A stretch of DNA of 64,000 bases, taken from contig JAUDYN010000009.1 of the NCBI GenBank assembly GCA_030407005.1, positions 2,108,001 through 2,172,000 of the forward strand. Direction: 5' to 3'. This document shows, one piece after another, positions 23,800-34,284 of the stretch. This stretch comes from Desarmillaria ectypa (lineage: Eukaryota; Basidiomycota; Agaricomycetes; Agaricales; Physalacriaceae). How positions within the stretch are numbered: the stretch's first letter is position 1; each line of letters opens with the position of its first letter. The notes beneath the pieces were generated by a model. The model was not told the DNA's origin, searched no databases, and was given only the letters and a program-made list of their open reading frames with translations. Position numbers and translations under genes: made by a program.

Positions 23800-25065
23800 T
23801 TCCAGAGCTAACATGATTGCCAGCAATTCTTTATCATAGATTTTATAATTGTATTTGGTGGCAGTCAAAGTCTTGGACATGAAGGCAATGGGTCTCCATT
23901 TTCTATCTTGTTCTTGGCTTAATACAGCTTCAATAGCTCCATTGCTGGAGTTGGCCTCTACTCAGAATTTTCCATTGTTGGAGAGGATGGTTAGGACAAC
24001 ATTTGTGGTCATCAACTTCTTGAGTTGTGAAAATGCTTGTTCTTGGTCTGATTCCCAGGTCCAGTCTGTTTTCCTGGTCAACTGAGTGAGAGATCATATG
24101 ATTTTAGAGTAATCACATATGAATTTTCGATAGAAATTTGTGAATCCCAGAAAAGATTGGAGTTCCTTCTTTTTTGTTGGAGTGGGCCACTCTACAATTC
24201 CAGCAATTTTGACAGGATCCATGCAGATAGCATCTTTGCTGATGATGACTCCCAGGTATTCTGTTTCCAGTATCTCAAACTCGCATTTCTCTGCCTTGAG
24301 GAATAACTTGTTTTCTCATAAGCATTAAAGAACCTGTTGAACAATGATTTGGTGTTCAAACAGGGATTTTGTGAATATAAGGATATCATCAAGATAGATG
24401 GTTACTTTTCCTCCTGCTATAAGGTCCTTGAAAATATTGTTCATCATCCATTGGAAAGTGGCTGGTGAATTGGTAAGACCAAAGAATATAACCATAGGTT
24501 CAAAGAGTCCTCAGTTAGTTCTGAATGTGGCTTTTTCATTGTCTCCCTTTCAGATTCATACATTGTTATATCCTCATCATACATCCAGTTTGGAGAAGTA
24601 CTTTGCTCCTTGTAACTTGTCAATGAGTTCTGATATTAAAGAAAGTGGGTAATGATTCTTGATTGTCATTTTGTTCAGTTTTTGGTAGTCCTGAACTGGT
24701 CATAATGAGCCATCCTTTTTTTTGACAAAGAAAAAGGGAGAGGCAAAGGGGGATTTAGAGGGATGAATCCATCCAGAGTCAAGATTTTCATCAAAGAACT
24801 TATCTAGTTGTTCTTATTCATTTCAGTTGAGTGGATAGACTTTACAGTCTAGAGTGGATTTGGCATTGGGGATTAGCTCAATGGCATGATCCCAAGATTT
24901 TTGATCAGGTAATTTGTCAAAGCTTTCTTTTGAGAATAAATCTTGAAAGCTTTGATATTGAGAAGGTACTAGCTCCTTGAATGTCTTCTTCAGTTTTTCT
25001 GCATTTGTGGCTGCTGCCAATTTGTTAGCATGATGTACAGCTCTGAGGATGATTTCTTCTTGCAT
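23800..25065 (-). pseudogene. Gypsy element reverse transcriptase and RNase H, interrupted
   Basis: Reading the minus strand: PDQKSWDHAIELIPNAK, then [24 protein letters not shown]-like sequence, and the catalytic YLDD box encoded at 24385-24396, followed by the RNase H part with YNYKIYDKELLAIM. After YFSKLDV the expected Arg-Trp is TGA TGA, and two more TGAs follow within a few codons. The YLDD box itself is intact. Confidence 0.8.
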
Positions 25066-25149
25066 GTTTACTGCAAGAATAGTTTCACCTTCCTTCAGTT
25101 CTTCATCCCATCTGTCTTCTTCATCTGAGTTGGGAAGGGTGAAATGATT

Positions 25150-25465
25150 CTTGATACAGTGACATCATCTGAATGTCATTGATCCCATTTTCCAATTGAC
25201 CAGTGGGTTGTGGCATTTAAGCCAGTCATGGCCCAAATATACTGTTTTGGAGCCTAAGTCAGTGACTGCAAGGTCAATTCATTTGACATGGTCTCCAATC
25301 ATCATTCAGAGTTCCATGAATTTAGTTACATCACCTGCTTTGTTATGGGTCCCATCAGCATTGTAAACAGGTATGGGAGTAGCAGCTTTTCTGGTATCCA
25401 ATTGATGTTGTTGGACATAGGTTCAATTGATAGAGCTGCCAGTGCAACTGCTATCTAACAATGCA
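25150..25465 (-). pseudogene. Gypsy element aspartic protease
   Basis: The minus strand gives LLDSSCTGSSIN (protease active-site region, normally DSG or DSGAT) immediately followed by TGA where Arg is usual, then TYVQQH. Downstream is VYLGHDWL (LG-DWL motif). Confidence 0.65.
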
Positions 25466-26999
25466 TGAGTTGTCAAAATCTTCTTTCCTGTACAGGGAGT
25501 GAGTTGGATGTCTACCAGAAAGTCCCATCCAGAACTTTTGGTATGCCAGATATATCAGATTGGTTTGTGAAGTTCATAGAGTTGCTTGCATGCAGAGCTC
25601 TCTTTGGTGTTCAAGCTCTGGACAAGCTCATCAGTGACCTCTTTGAGTTGTTTGGGGTGGACCCAAGTAGAAAGAACAGCCTTGGCAATGGCCAAATTCT
25701 TGGTGGTTCAGATAGCATGTAGAGTCCAATCAACTCCAAAGGGCTTATACCACATGTGATTGGGTACTCCTATGACTGGCAGGATTTTGGGATTCGATAC
25801 TCCCTTATTAGGTGGGATTTCAGGTGTCAGGGTTCTAGCTTTGGACTGTTTCACTTTCCATAGCAGGAAAGCCATGTCATCTTCTTTATCGGGTACTTCA
25901 ATGACAGTGGTATTTCTACTGGGATGCCCCCTCTTTACCACCTGGGTGCTAGTGGGTTTCTGTCCTATGGCTGTTGTGAGTGCTACCAGTGATGGGTGAT
26001 AGGCAGTTGCACTCCAATCTTCAGGGATATCAACTGGTGAAGTCAGCATTCATTCTGTGTTGTCAGAGTTGGGATCTGCTGGTACCAGCAGCTCAACTGA
26101 TACCTTCTCCTCTGAGTCAGGGGCTTGCTACCATGTCTCTGGCTAGCACTTTTCTTGATGGAGCTAGACTGAGATCTTGCCAGGCTCAGCTGAACTTTCA
26201 GATCCTGGTTCAGATGCCCCCTTTTTACTGCCTGGACACTAGTGGCTTTCCTCTGTTCTTCAGCTTGAGTTGCTTTCGGAACTTGAACAGTATCAGAAGG
26301 ATGCCGGACTCATCTTAATGCATTCAAGGGTCTACTACTACCCATTCTGGCAGAGTACTCAGAGATTGTACCAGGTGTGAATATGGATGCCATCATTGTA
26401 GTCAGTTCTGCCATCTGATTTCTTCTGACTGGACCAGGTAGTGCATGGCCCCAGCTCTGGCCTTGGTAGGTGCTTGTTTCCCCCACCAACCCTGGCAAGG
26501 TTGGTGGACTTGGCTCTCTAAATGGGGGCACTGAGGTGTTCAGACTTCTGAGAGGTCTGAGAATATCTCACCTACTTGCCCCTGTCCATGGTTTTACCCA
26601 CATATCTGGTGAGTCTACCAAAGTAGGCTTGGTGGACTTCATAGCAGTGCCAGCATCACCTGGCAAATCCTGCACCTTGTTGGGGGCTTAGAATTCACTA
26701 TAGATTATTGTGTCAGCATCTTTCAGCAGCATGATGTACCTGTTTGTTGTTGATTCTTTGGTGTTCTTTGGCTTCAAGGTCTGTGACAAAGTTGTATATT
26801 TTAGTGTAGTATTGGAATGTCCTAAATCATGTATATAAGTCTGACCCATAAAAGCCAAGGACTCACCACTCGGAGACATAGTCAAGCAAGGAGAATTGAA
26901 CCCTTGTTGACCTAATCTTTTGTCTCCTTGATCTTGGCCATAGATGGCACCACTTCATTAGTGGGCCCTACTGACCTGACATCCTTGAAATCTTTTCTC

Positions 27000-27890
27000 C
27001 TAGGATAATTCTTCACCAGATGACCTTTCTTATTGCACCTGAAACATCTCCCTTCTGCTCATCATCAATCTATCTCCATGGGCTTATCCAACCCTCCATA
27101 TATCATCCATCGACCCATCCCAGCATCCTGACTCACCTTTGTATTAGCAGTCAGCTTTGGCACCGAGGAACTTGTCACCCCAGTGGCAGCCACTAGGGTG
27201 CTGTTGGGGATTGGGGCAGGAGTCCTTCTTCTGCCCATCCCGAGGGATGCCTGTGGTCTGGTTGAAGACCCACTTCCATTGTTGCTTCTCATACATTTGT
27301 GAGATACATTCTTTCCACTCTAGATATGAGCGTGAGATGTTGACACCCATATTAGAGATGAAGGTCATATAGGAGGTTGGTACTCCTAGATGGATGGCCT
27401 TCACCATGATGCTGCACTCATTCTCATCAGTTCATTGGCCATCCAATTTAGCTTCCTCCTCTAACTTCTAAAAATAGTGGGAGGCAGGCTGCATCCCCAT
27501 CTAAAGGTTGAATATCTACTTCTTGTGAACTTCTTTGATTGCAGGGTCTCTGAATTGATGAGAGACTATCTCAATAAAGTCATCCCAGGCAGAGTATTGA
27601 AAGTGGGCAGTAGTACTGTCATAGGCATTACCAACCCAAAACTTGGGTCTCTTGTAGACCCACCAGTCCTTGGCAGCCCCTTTGAAGTGTGAGGTTGCAA
27701 ATAGTACCAGATGCAATGGTACCTGGAAATAGTGTTGGAACACTTCAAAGTAGGTGATACAATCGCCGATGAAGCATTTGATGTCATCATGATCCCCTTT
27801 GAATGGATTAGGGGTCTTGACAAGGACTGGTTTGATGCTTAAGTATAGGGCATCATCAGGCATGTTCCCAATTGGATTGAGAATAGGGTC
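27000..27890 (-). pseudogene. Gypsy element gag with zinc knuckle
   Basis: The gag capsid-like part encodes NPFKGDHDDIKCFIGDC and WDDFIEIVSHQFRDP. It is followed by a CCHC-type knuckle CFRCNKKGHLVKNYP in which the last Cys has become Tyr. The frame is interrupted between these parts. An open Pro/Ser-rich stretch farther upstream on the minus strand (28228-29052) probably belongs to the N-terminal part of the same polyprotein. Confidence 0.75.
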
Positions 27891-29497
27891 AGGAGGACCT
27901 TTCCTGGTGAGTGGTCTTGGGATCGAGTATCAATCTGGCCATGGACTGGGGTAGCCTCTTGGTGGCTCTATTGGTCTTCCCCTTTTAGGCTCCTTCCCTT
28001 TCTCATTATCGCAAAGATAGTTTGCCATCAACTTCTGGGTGACTTCTTCTTCTGTGAGTTCTTCATACATCTTCCTTATACATTATTCTTTCTTGGCCAG
28101 TGCAGTCCTTGTGCACTGCCAGATTTCTTCTGCCATCTTTGAAATTGATGATGGTCCTGCAGGCATGGGGTCTACAGGTGTCATGTTGGCTTCAGTGCTT
28201 TCTCCAGCATCTGCAAAGAGAAGGCTTCTACCCTAGTAGGGGTTGTAGTCTTGTTGACATGTCTGACTGTGGGGTGGCAAGTTGGGTAGGGGTTGTGGTC
28301 TTGCAACTCGGGTATCGGGGGGGATAGTCAGAAAAATTCATATATTGGGGCTGGATATATCCTAGCCTGCCATAATGTCCATCTTTGTATCTATGCCTTT
28401 CAAAGTTGGACATTGAGTCTATTCTCCTCCTATCAGGCAAGCTCCAGTCACTATAACTGTCGAAGGGAGCGACCCAGCTCCCATCATTCCTCTGCCATCC
28501 TTGGGCATAGCCCTGGTACCATGTCACTGATGGTGGGGTGATAAAGCTCCTGGTTTCTATTTGCATAGATCCAGGCATGGATTGTGACATTGAGATTAGT
28601 GCCCCATATTAGATTGCCCCTGTTGAGGGCCAGCCACTCATCCATATTGAGATGGAGCTGTGGCCAGTCCATTCTGGCTTCAACATTGGCCCTTCATAGT
28701 TCCCAGGTGGCAGATATGAGGGGGCTGAATATTTGCCAATCAATGTTGGCAAGGGTGGGCCAGGTGTGGTCAGTCTCATCTGGGTTGAAGGGACTATCAG
28801 GGGGGAAGAAAGTGGTCTCAGCTGCAGTGTCAGAGCTCCCATTGGAGTTGCTGGAGAGCTTGATGATGGGGAGTAAGGAGGAGGAGTTGGTTCCTCCTCA
28901 GGGCCAGGAATCTTGTCCCCAGGCTCAGGGTCCATACAGATAGTTACAATCCATTCCAGGATCATCAGAGTGATAGGTCCTGAAGTAAGGCCAGATGGGG
29001 GTAGGGGAATGGGGATGATAGGGAAGAGAGTATGGGGGTGGGGGGTCCTCAATCTGAGACCAAACGTCCCATGTGTATTCCTGGGTGGGGGTGATAGTGA
29101 GTCATTCCACCCTATGCATGGCAGGGCCTGAGGTCAAGGCCCTGTTGTTGGTGGTCTTCTCATCTGAGGAGGCAGCTGAAAAATGGACTCAGGGGTGAGA
29201 GAGTGGAATCTCTTCTCACTCTCCCAATCAGACAGGGAGAATCCTCCTGGGAAGGACATGCTCTGGATGTTGGGGTGATTAGGGTGAATGGTGTGGTCAC
29301 TGCTCCTGTCGTAGGAGTGTTCAGACTTCCTCCTTGTAGATTAAAACAAGAAGGGCAGTGAAGATGATGATGAGTGCAGTGCTGCCAATTGTAACACTGA
29401 GAGGAATGGTTTTTCAATTTTTGTTTTCTTCTGGCATGAATATATGCTTCTTTTACAGCTGGCATAAAAGGAGCAGGAAGTTTAACCTTTCAACTAA

Positions 29498-29907
29498 TGT
29501 TATGGCCCTGTCTAGCACATGACTTGAAACATAAGCTTCTTTCTCTGGGCTGTCTCACATTCAGACAATCACCCATTTTAATAAGAATTAGGCTCAGTCT
29601 TTAATGTAGTGGAGTAGAAGGTATATAATTGTAATTTAGTCAAAAGGTAGAGTACAAGTGTGAAAACTACTCTACTTATATACTGCATATATGGTGTTTA
29701 TTAATAGATGAAATGGTAAGGTTGCATGAGGAAACCTTGAGAAAGTTGGGTGTCTGTGATCTAATAGGACTGAATGGGGGTGACAACTGTGTAGAACTGG
29801 GGTGGTTGTCAGTGAATATGTCAATGCAGAGTGGAAATGATGTGAGATAAGATGGGATGTGTCATTGATATGACTGGATAAGATAAGATAATGGAAAAAT
29901 CATAACA
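29498..29907 (-). repeat. 5' LTR of the gypsy element
   Basis: Begins TGTTATGGCCCTG and ends AATCATAACA, 410 bases, partner of 21408-21816. It carries CACATGAC where the other has CACGTGAC and TCACATTC where the other has TCGCATTC, consistent with CpG decay. Confidence 0.92.
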
Positions 29908-30700
29908 AGTTTGAAGGGGGTAATTTATACCTGGTCAAATGTTTGTACTGAAGATACTAGATTCCTGGTAGCAATTAAATATATGCATTATTGAATATAC
30001 TTGAAACAACAGAAGTTGCTACTGTTGTGTTACTGAACACAATTTGTTACTGATGGGCTGCCTGGTGCAGTTCCTGAATGTACACTAACTGCCTGGTTGC
30101 AGTTTTTGCTGGTACTACACAGATTATGGTCTGTGTCTTGGGCTTTCTGTCTATAACTTTCTGAACTGATTGCTTGCTAACTGTTCTTGCACACACAAAT
30201 CATTCCAGGTACTATCATTACCCTTGCTGATGCAAACCAGGCAGGTATGAGCTCACTTCCTGGTAGATATGAGCTCATATTCCTGCTACCAGGTAATTCT
30301 GATCATACTTGTCTGCTGCAACCTGGTGCACTGGTATGGTTTCCAGCCCTTCCTGGTCCTGGGGTAAAGCTTTCTGGTTTGACAGGTAGTATTTCTCACA
30401 TGCCCGGTGGGCCAATCCATTAGTCTCTGAGCCTTGGAAGTTTACCAGGTATGGAGAGGATCATACCCGATTCTACTTGTCTCAGTTTTCGGACTGATGC
30501 CATCAGATGGCCATTACTGCTGGGATGCTGGTTCCAACTAGGGACACATGCATCACCAGTTCTGGACTCCTGGTTTCCTTCAAAACCAATCATTGAGTTG
30601 TTAGTCCTGTCACCTAGAGTTCAGACCCATCATGGCTAACCCTTACTGATCTAGCAGGGGCTTTCTGGCTTCCAGGTTATCTTTACATACTTTCTTATGG
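29908..30700. mobile_element. Internal remnant of the outer LTR element
   Basis: This CpG-poor stretch starts AGTTTGAAGGGGG directly after the gypsy element and appears to continue the outer element whose LTR is at 21156-21397. It has no long reading frame. The word CCTGG/CTGGT recurs many times, including the inverted pair CCTGGTAG...CTACCAGG around 30259-30294. The right boundary is uncertain. CpG frequency returns to the local norm after about 30700. Confidence 0.45.
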
Positions 30701-32338
30701 GTACGGTCACACACATAGTTTGTATATTAATTAAATTAAAATTTATACACTTTTACAGCGGTGGATGACTGGTAAGCGTATCAACCCCTAGGATCCAAAC
30801 ACATACTAGCCTAACATCTCTATCATTGTTTGCCCAATCGGTAGCTTTGTTTTATTCTGCAATGATCCACATTTCCTTCGTCAGGATAGCCTCTCACAAC
30901 TATATCCCTTTGGCACCATAACGGCTATAAATTGAGCTGCTATCCAGTCGCCACTCCTCTCGCAATGGACGTACTCTTTTATCAAGCTATCCCGGTGCCT
31001 TCTGTGAAGGGTTCAGACTCTCCACCAACTGCTAGTGTCTCTTCCAACCTCGGAGACTACGACGCACGCCCGCAGCAAAAGACATCCCCCATCCACCACC
31101 CGGCTGGACGAACCAGTCCATAAGGATGTATGCATCCTTGTCGCTGTGGCAAATCAGCGTGCAAGTGGCATTTCTTCTACCTCGACCGATAATTTTTGCC
31201 ACTCATGAAGTCTATGACCCGCTCGAGGCAAAGGTTCTGCCCAGTCTCACATGAAACGCTCTGGGTACTACAAACCTCCCTCCCCCGAAGCTAATTTCAC
31301 GCCAGAAAGAATCCTTCTTCCTATCATTCCTCGTAGGACCCAAATTCAGCATCCACAAAACTTTCGCAAGCCCTGTTTTTCGACCTGGCCGTGACGAAAC
31401 CTTTTGTGCTTCCTCAAGTGCGAGCCGTGGGCGGATATGCGTCCGGACAAGCTAGTTTGTTTAGGGTGTCGGTGCGATGTCAACATCCACAATCTGGGAA
31501 ACTAGATATACCATCGAGATTTATGCGCCAGTATTGATAACGCGATTTTTAGGTCTGTTGTGGATGCTTGGGAAGCCGAGATTGCGGAATCTGGCGTCAT
31601 CGAGAATTACTGAGACCTTTGATGTACAATGGTGGGACGAGAAGGGCTCGAATGACATGAAGAGCTTCATGCGGGACATCAGCAGGTTTATCGTCCATGG
31701 AGTATGGTGATGACTAGGGTGATGCTCTTCGGCGCTACGTCATTTCCTTATTCTCTTTGATATGTAATAATGAAGGCACGAGGCGAGGTGGTTTGGTTCG
31801 CCTACTATTTCCAATCGTCGTGGTTGGCGACTATCTGGCGAAATCTGTATTATTTTACCTCGCATCCTCAGAGCACAGATAGTATTTCACATATTGTTTA
31901 CAGCCAGCAGCGCATCTTTGTGCGAGCTCTGTATCCATCCCGCACCTGCGAGATCTATTCCTCGGCACTTTTTAACAAAACATACACTGACGTGTAAACA
32001 CTTGCTACAGAATTGTCAATGGCGATAATAGAGTAAGGTGGTACTGGTGGGCGAACGCAGTTTATCCCCCGACGCGGTTTCTTAAGGGAAGTTTTTCCTA
32101 TTACAAGGCATGTCGAACCCTTCTGGATGTGAGTACTAAACATACATGCGATTATCGCGCACACCCATTCCGAGAATTGGTCGTATTTGACCAATTAAGC
32201 TCTCGCCATCATTCCTCTGCCGAAATATGGTCAGGCGGCTTCAAGTTTTGCCAAAGAGCTTTGCTTCCTTCCACTCGCAGATTCTCACCACCGTTGCTGA
32301 CTGATATCTTCGGGCTTACAAATGCACCTTCTTTCACA
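30701..32338. other. Unassigned interval between TE remnant and AKR copy 2
   Basis: No recognised gene. Open frames at 30932-31123 and 31477-31710 have no motif I know. The missing half of the MFS gene is not visible here. The last 300 bases presumably hold the AKR promoter. Confidence 0.4.
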
Positions 32339-32346
32339 TATATAAT
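32339..32346 (+). promoter_or_regulatory. TATA element of AKR copy 2
   Basis: CATATATAATAT about 42-50 bases upstream of the ATG at 32388, identical to the word in front of AKR copy 1. Confidence 0.5.
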
Positions 32347-32387
32347 ATTACCTGAAAAGCTCTCCGTACAATCCTGACCAACCCACT

Positions 32388-33754
32388 ATGTCTCTCTTTC
32401 AAGTTGCTAGCGATCCTCCCACAAAACTCGGTATCTATCGTGTCCTGTCGTCTCGTGCAGGAGTAAGGGTTTCTCCCCTAGTACTCGGTGCTATGAGTGT
32501 CGGTGATAAATGGGAGGCCTTTGGTATGGGTTCGATGAATAAGGATTCAAGCTTCAAGCTCTTGGATGCGTATTATGATATGGGTGGAAACTTCATAGAT
32601 ACTGCAAATAACTAGTAAGTAACTAGCCCTTCACCCGATTTACGTTCTAATTCCTACATTGTACAGTCAGGATCAGTCATCTGAGGAGTTGATTGGTGAA
32701 TGGGCGGAGAAGCGAGGAATACGAGATCAGCTGGTCATTGCGACGAAGGTGCGTTTGGATTCACCAGTTTCCTCCATGCAAAGAATGACGCGTCCCTTTA
32801 TCAGTACACCACAAACTACCAGCACGGAAATGATGCTGTTGCGCAGAAGGTCAATTACGTCGGGAACAACACCAAGTCTATGTATATGAGCGTAGAAGCA
32901 AGTCTTAAGAAACTCCGAACGTCGTACATTGACATCCTCTACCTTCACTGGTGGGACTACGAGACGTCAATACCGGAGGTTATGAACAGCTTGCACAACC
33001 TCGTCGCGGCACAGAAGGTTCTCTACCTCGGTATCTCAGACACTCCTGCATGGGTCGTCTCTCAAGCGAACCAGTATGCTATGGATCATGGCAAGACACC
33101 ATTCGTCATCTACCAGGGTAAATGGAGTATCTTAGATCGCTCATTTGAGCGTGAGATCATTCCCATGGCCAAATCACTGGGCTTGGCGCTCTCTCCCTGG
33201 GGTGTACTCGCCCAAGGTAAGCTACGGACGGACGCAGAAGAACAGCGGCGAAGAGATACAGGAGAGAAGGGACGTATGATGTGGGGTCCCAATTGGGAAC
33301 GTACAGAGATGGAGGTGAAGGCGTCGAAGGCACTAGAGAAGGTAGCAGCCGAGGTTGGCGTAGGTACTAACATCACGGCGGGTGAGTCGGAGTCATCCTC
33401 ATTTGTGGTACGGATATCTGATGACCGTGTGGGTAGTGGCGATCGCATACGTTATGCACAAAACGCCCTATGTCTTCCCAATCGTCGGCGGTCGAAAGGT
33501 GGAACACCTCAAAGCGAACATGGAGGCACTGGACATCTCGTTGTCCAAGGAGCAGATCGATTACTTGGATGGAGCTGTGCCTTTTGATCCTGGGTTCCCT
33601 ACGACGATGATTGTGAGTTTTGTTTTACTATTTTTTTTTTTTTGGAAGTTTGGTCTGATGAAGGATGTAGGGCGATGGAACAAGTTATAGTATTTTCCTT
33701 GCATCGACTGCCAAGATGGCGAAGCTATCCGGTCTGCAACCCATCAAACCCTGA
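32388..33754 (+). CDS. Aldo-keto reductase, aryl-alcohol dehydrogenase/norsolorinic acid reductase type, copy 2
   Basis: This NADPH-dependent AKR is a near-identical paralogue of copy 1. Exons are 32388-32614, 32667-32748, 32805-33381, 33437-33612 and 33671-33754, together 382 codons with the stop. Landmarks are [131 protein letters not shown] and a C-terminus ending LQPIKP. Copy 1 has [11 protein letters not shown] in place of [11 protein letters not shown]. No break is visible. It is followed by the minus-strand A-T-TE synthetase after about 530 bases (tail to tail). It could reduce the carbonyl of a precursor or product of that synthetase, but this is inference from position only. Confidence 0.9.
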
Positions 33755-34284
33755 AATTCTTTTAACATATGTTACCATGTACTTTTGTTGCTTAAAAAGG
33801 AGAATGTTACGGATCAGTAATTAAGAGCTCGCTGTACTGAGGAGGGTACCCGATTGAGCAGTACTTGGAATGTAACGCCTCGAGGTTCAAGGCAACTCCG
33901 TTAGTTTCAAGACTTTGATAATAACGGAATATCTACGGCAACCTCTAATGGCAGGATACGTCTGGGCCATGCTGTGAAAGAATTCACATGGATGCGCTTT
34001 CAGTTCCAACTGTGACACGGCAGTTCTCAGTCCCTTCTGGCATTGCTACCAACACCAAGGATTCGTCCAAGCCCAACTTGAACGCTTCGCCCCACTATTT
34101 CACACAAACCTTGACTGTGAGGTTAGTGACTGCTCCTGATTTTTCGCGATACAGTTGCTAATTATACACACAATGACAATCTGAACTCTGGAATCGATCC
34201 TTGTGGCCTATCTAAGCACTGTCCACCGCTGAATGGATTTTGGCGTGTAGAGCGAAAGAATACGATATTAAATGTAAATTGAGA
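33755..34284. other. Tail-to-tail spacer between AKR copy 2 and A-T-TE gene
   Basis: This holds the 3' UTRs of both convergent genes. I see no other feature. Confidence 0.4.

Larger units (their letters stand above)
21408..29907 (-). mobile_element. Ty3/gypsy chromodomain LTR retrotransposon, inactive
   Basis: A full-length but dead chromovirus, about 8.5 kb, read on the minus strand. Two LTRs of about 410 bases bound it. In order it carries gag with a zinc knuckle, aspartic protease, reverse transcriptase, RNase H, integrase and chromodomain. A purine-rich AAGGGGGTAA lies directly before the 3' LTR (21817-21826). The putative primer site next to the 5' LTR reads TTAGTTGAAAGG and matches no usual tRNA primer that I can name. 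The flanks are AGTTC on the left and AGTTT on the right, a near-match 5-bp target duplication. The interior is CpG-poor and its frames contain many TGA stops, several at expected Arg positions. It is inserted just inside an older LTR element whose LTR is at 21156-21397. Confidence 0.9.

Noticed and set aside
26880..26910. Sequence resembling a tRNA B box (GGTTCAATTCT on the minus strand)
   Set aside because: No cloverleaf or A box nearby; it lies inside the gypsy element.
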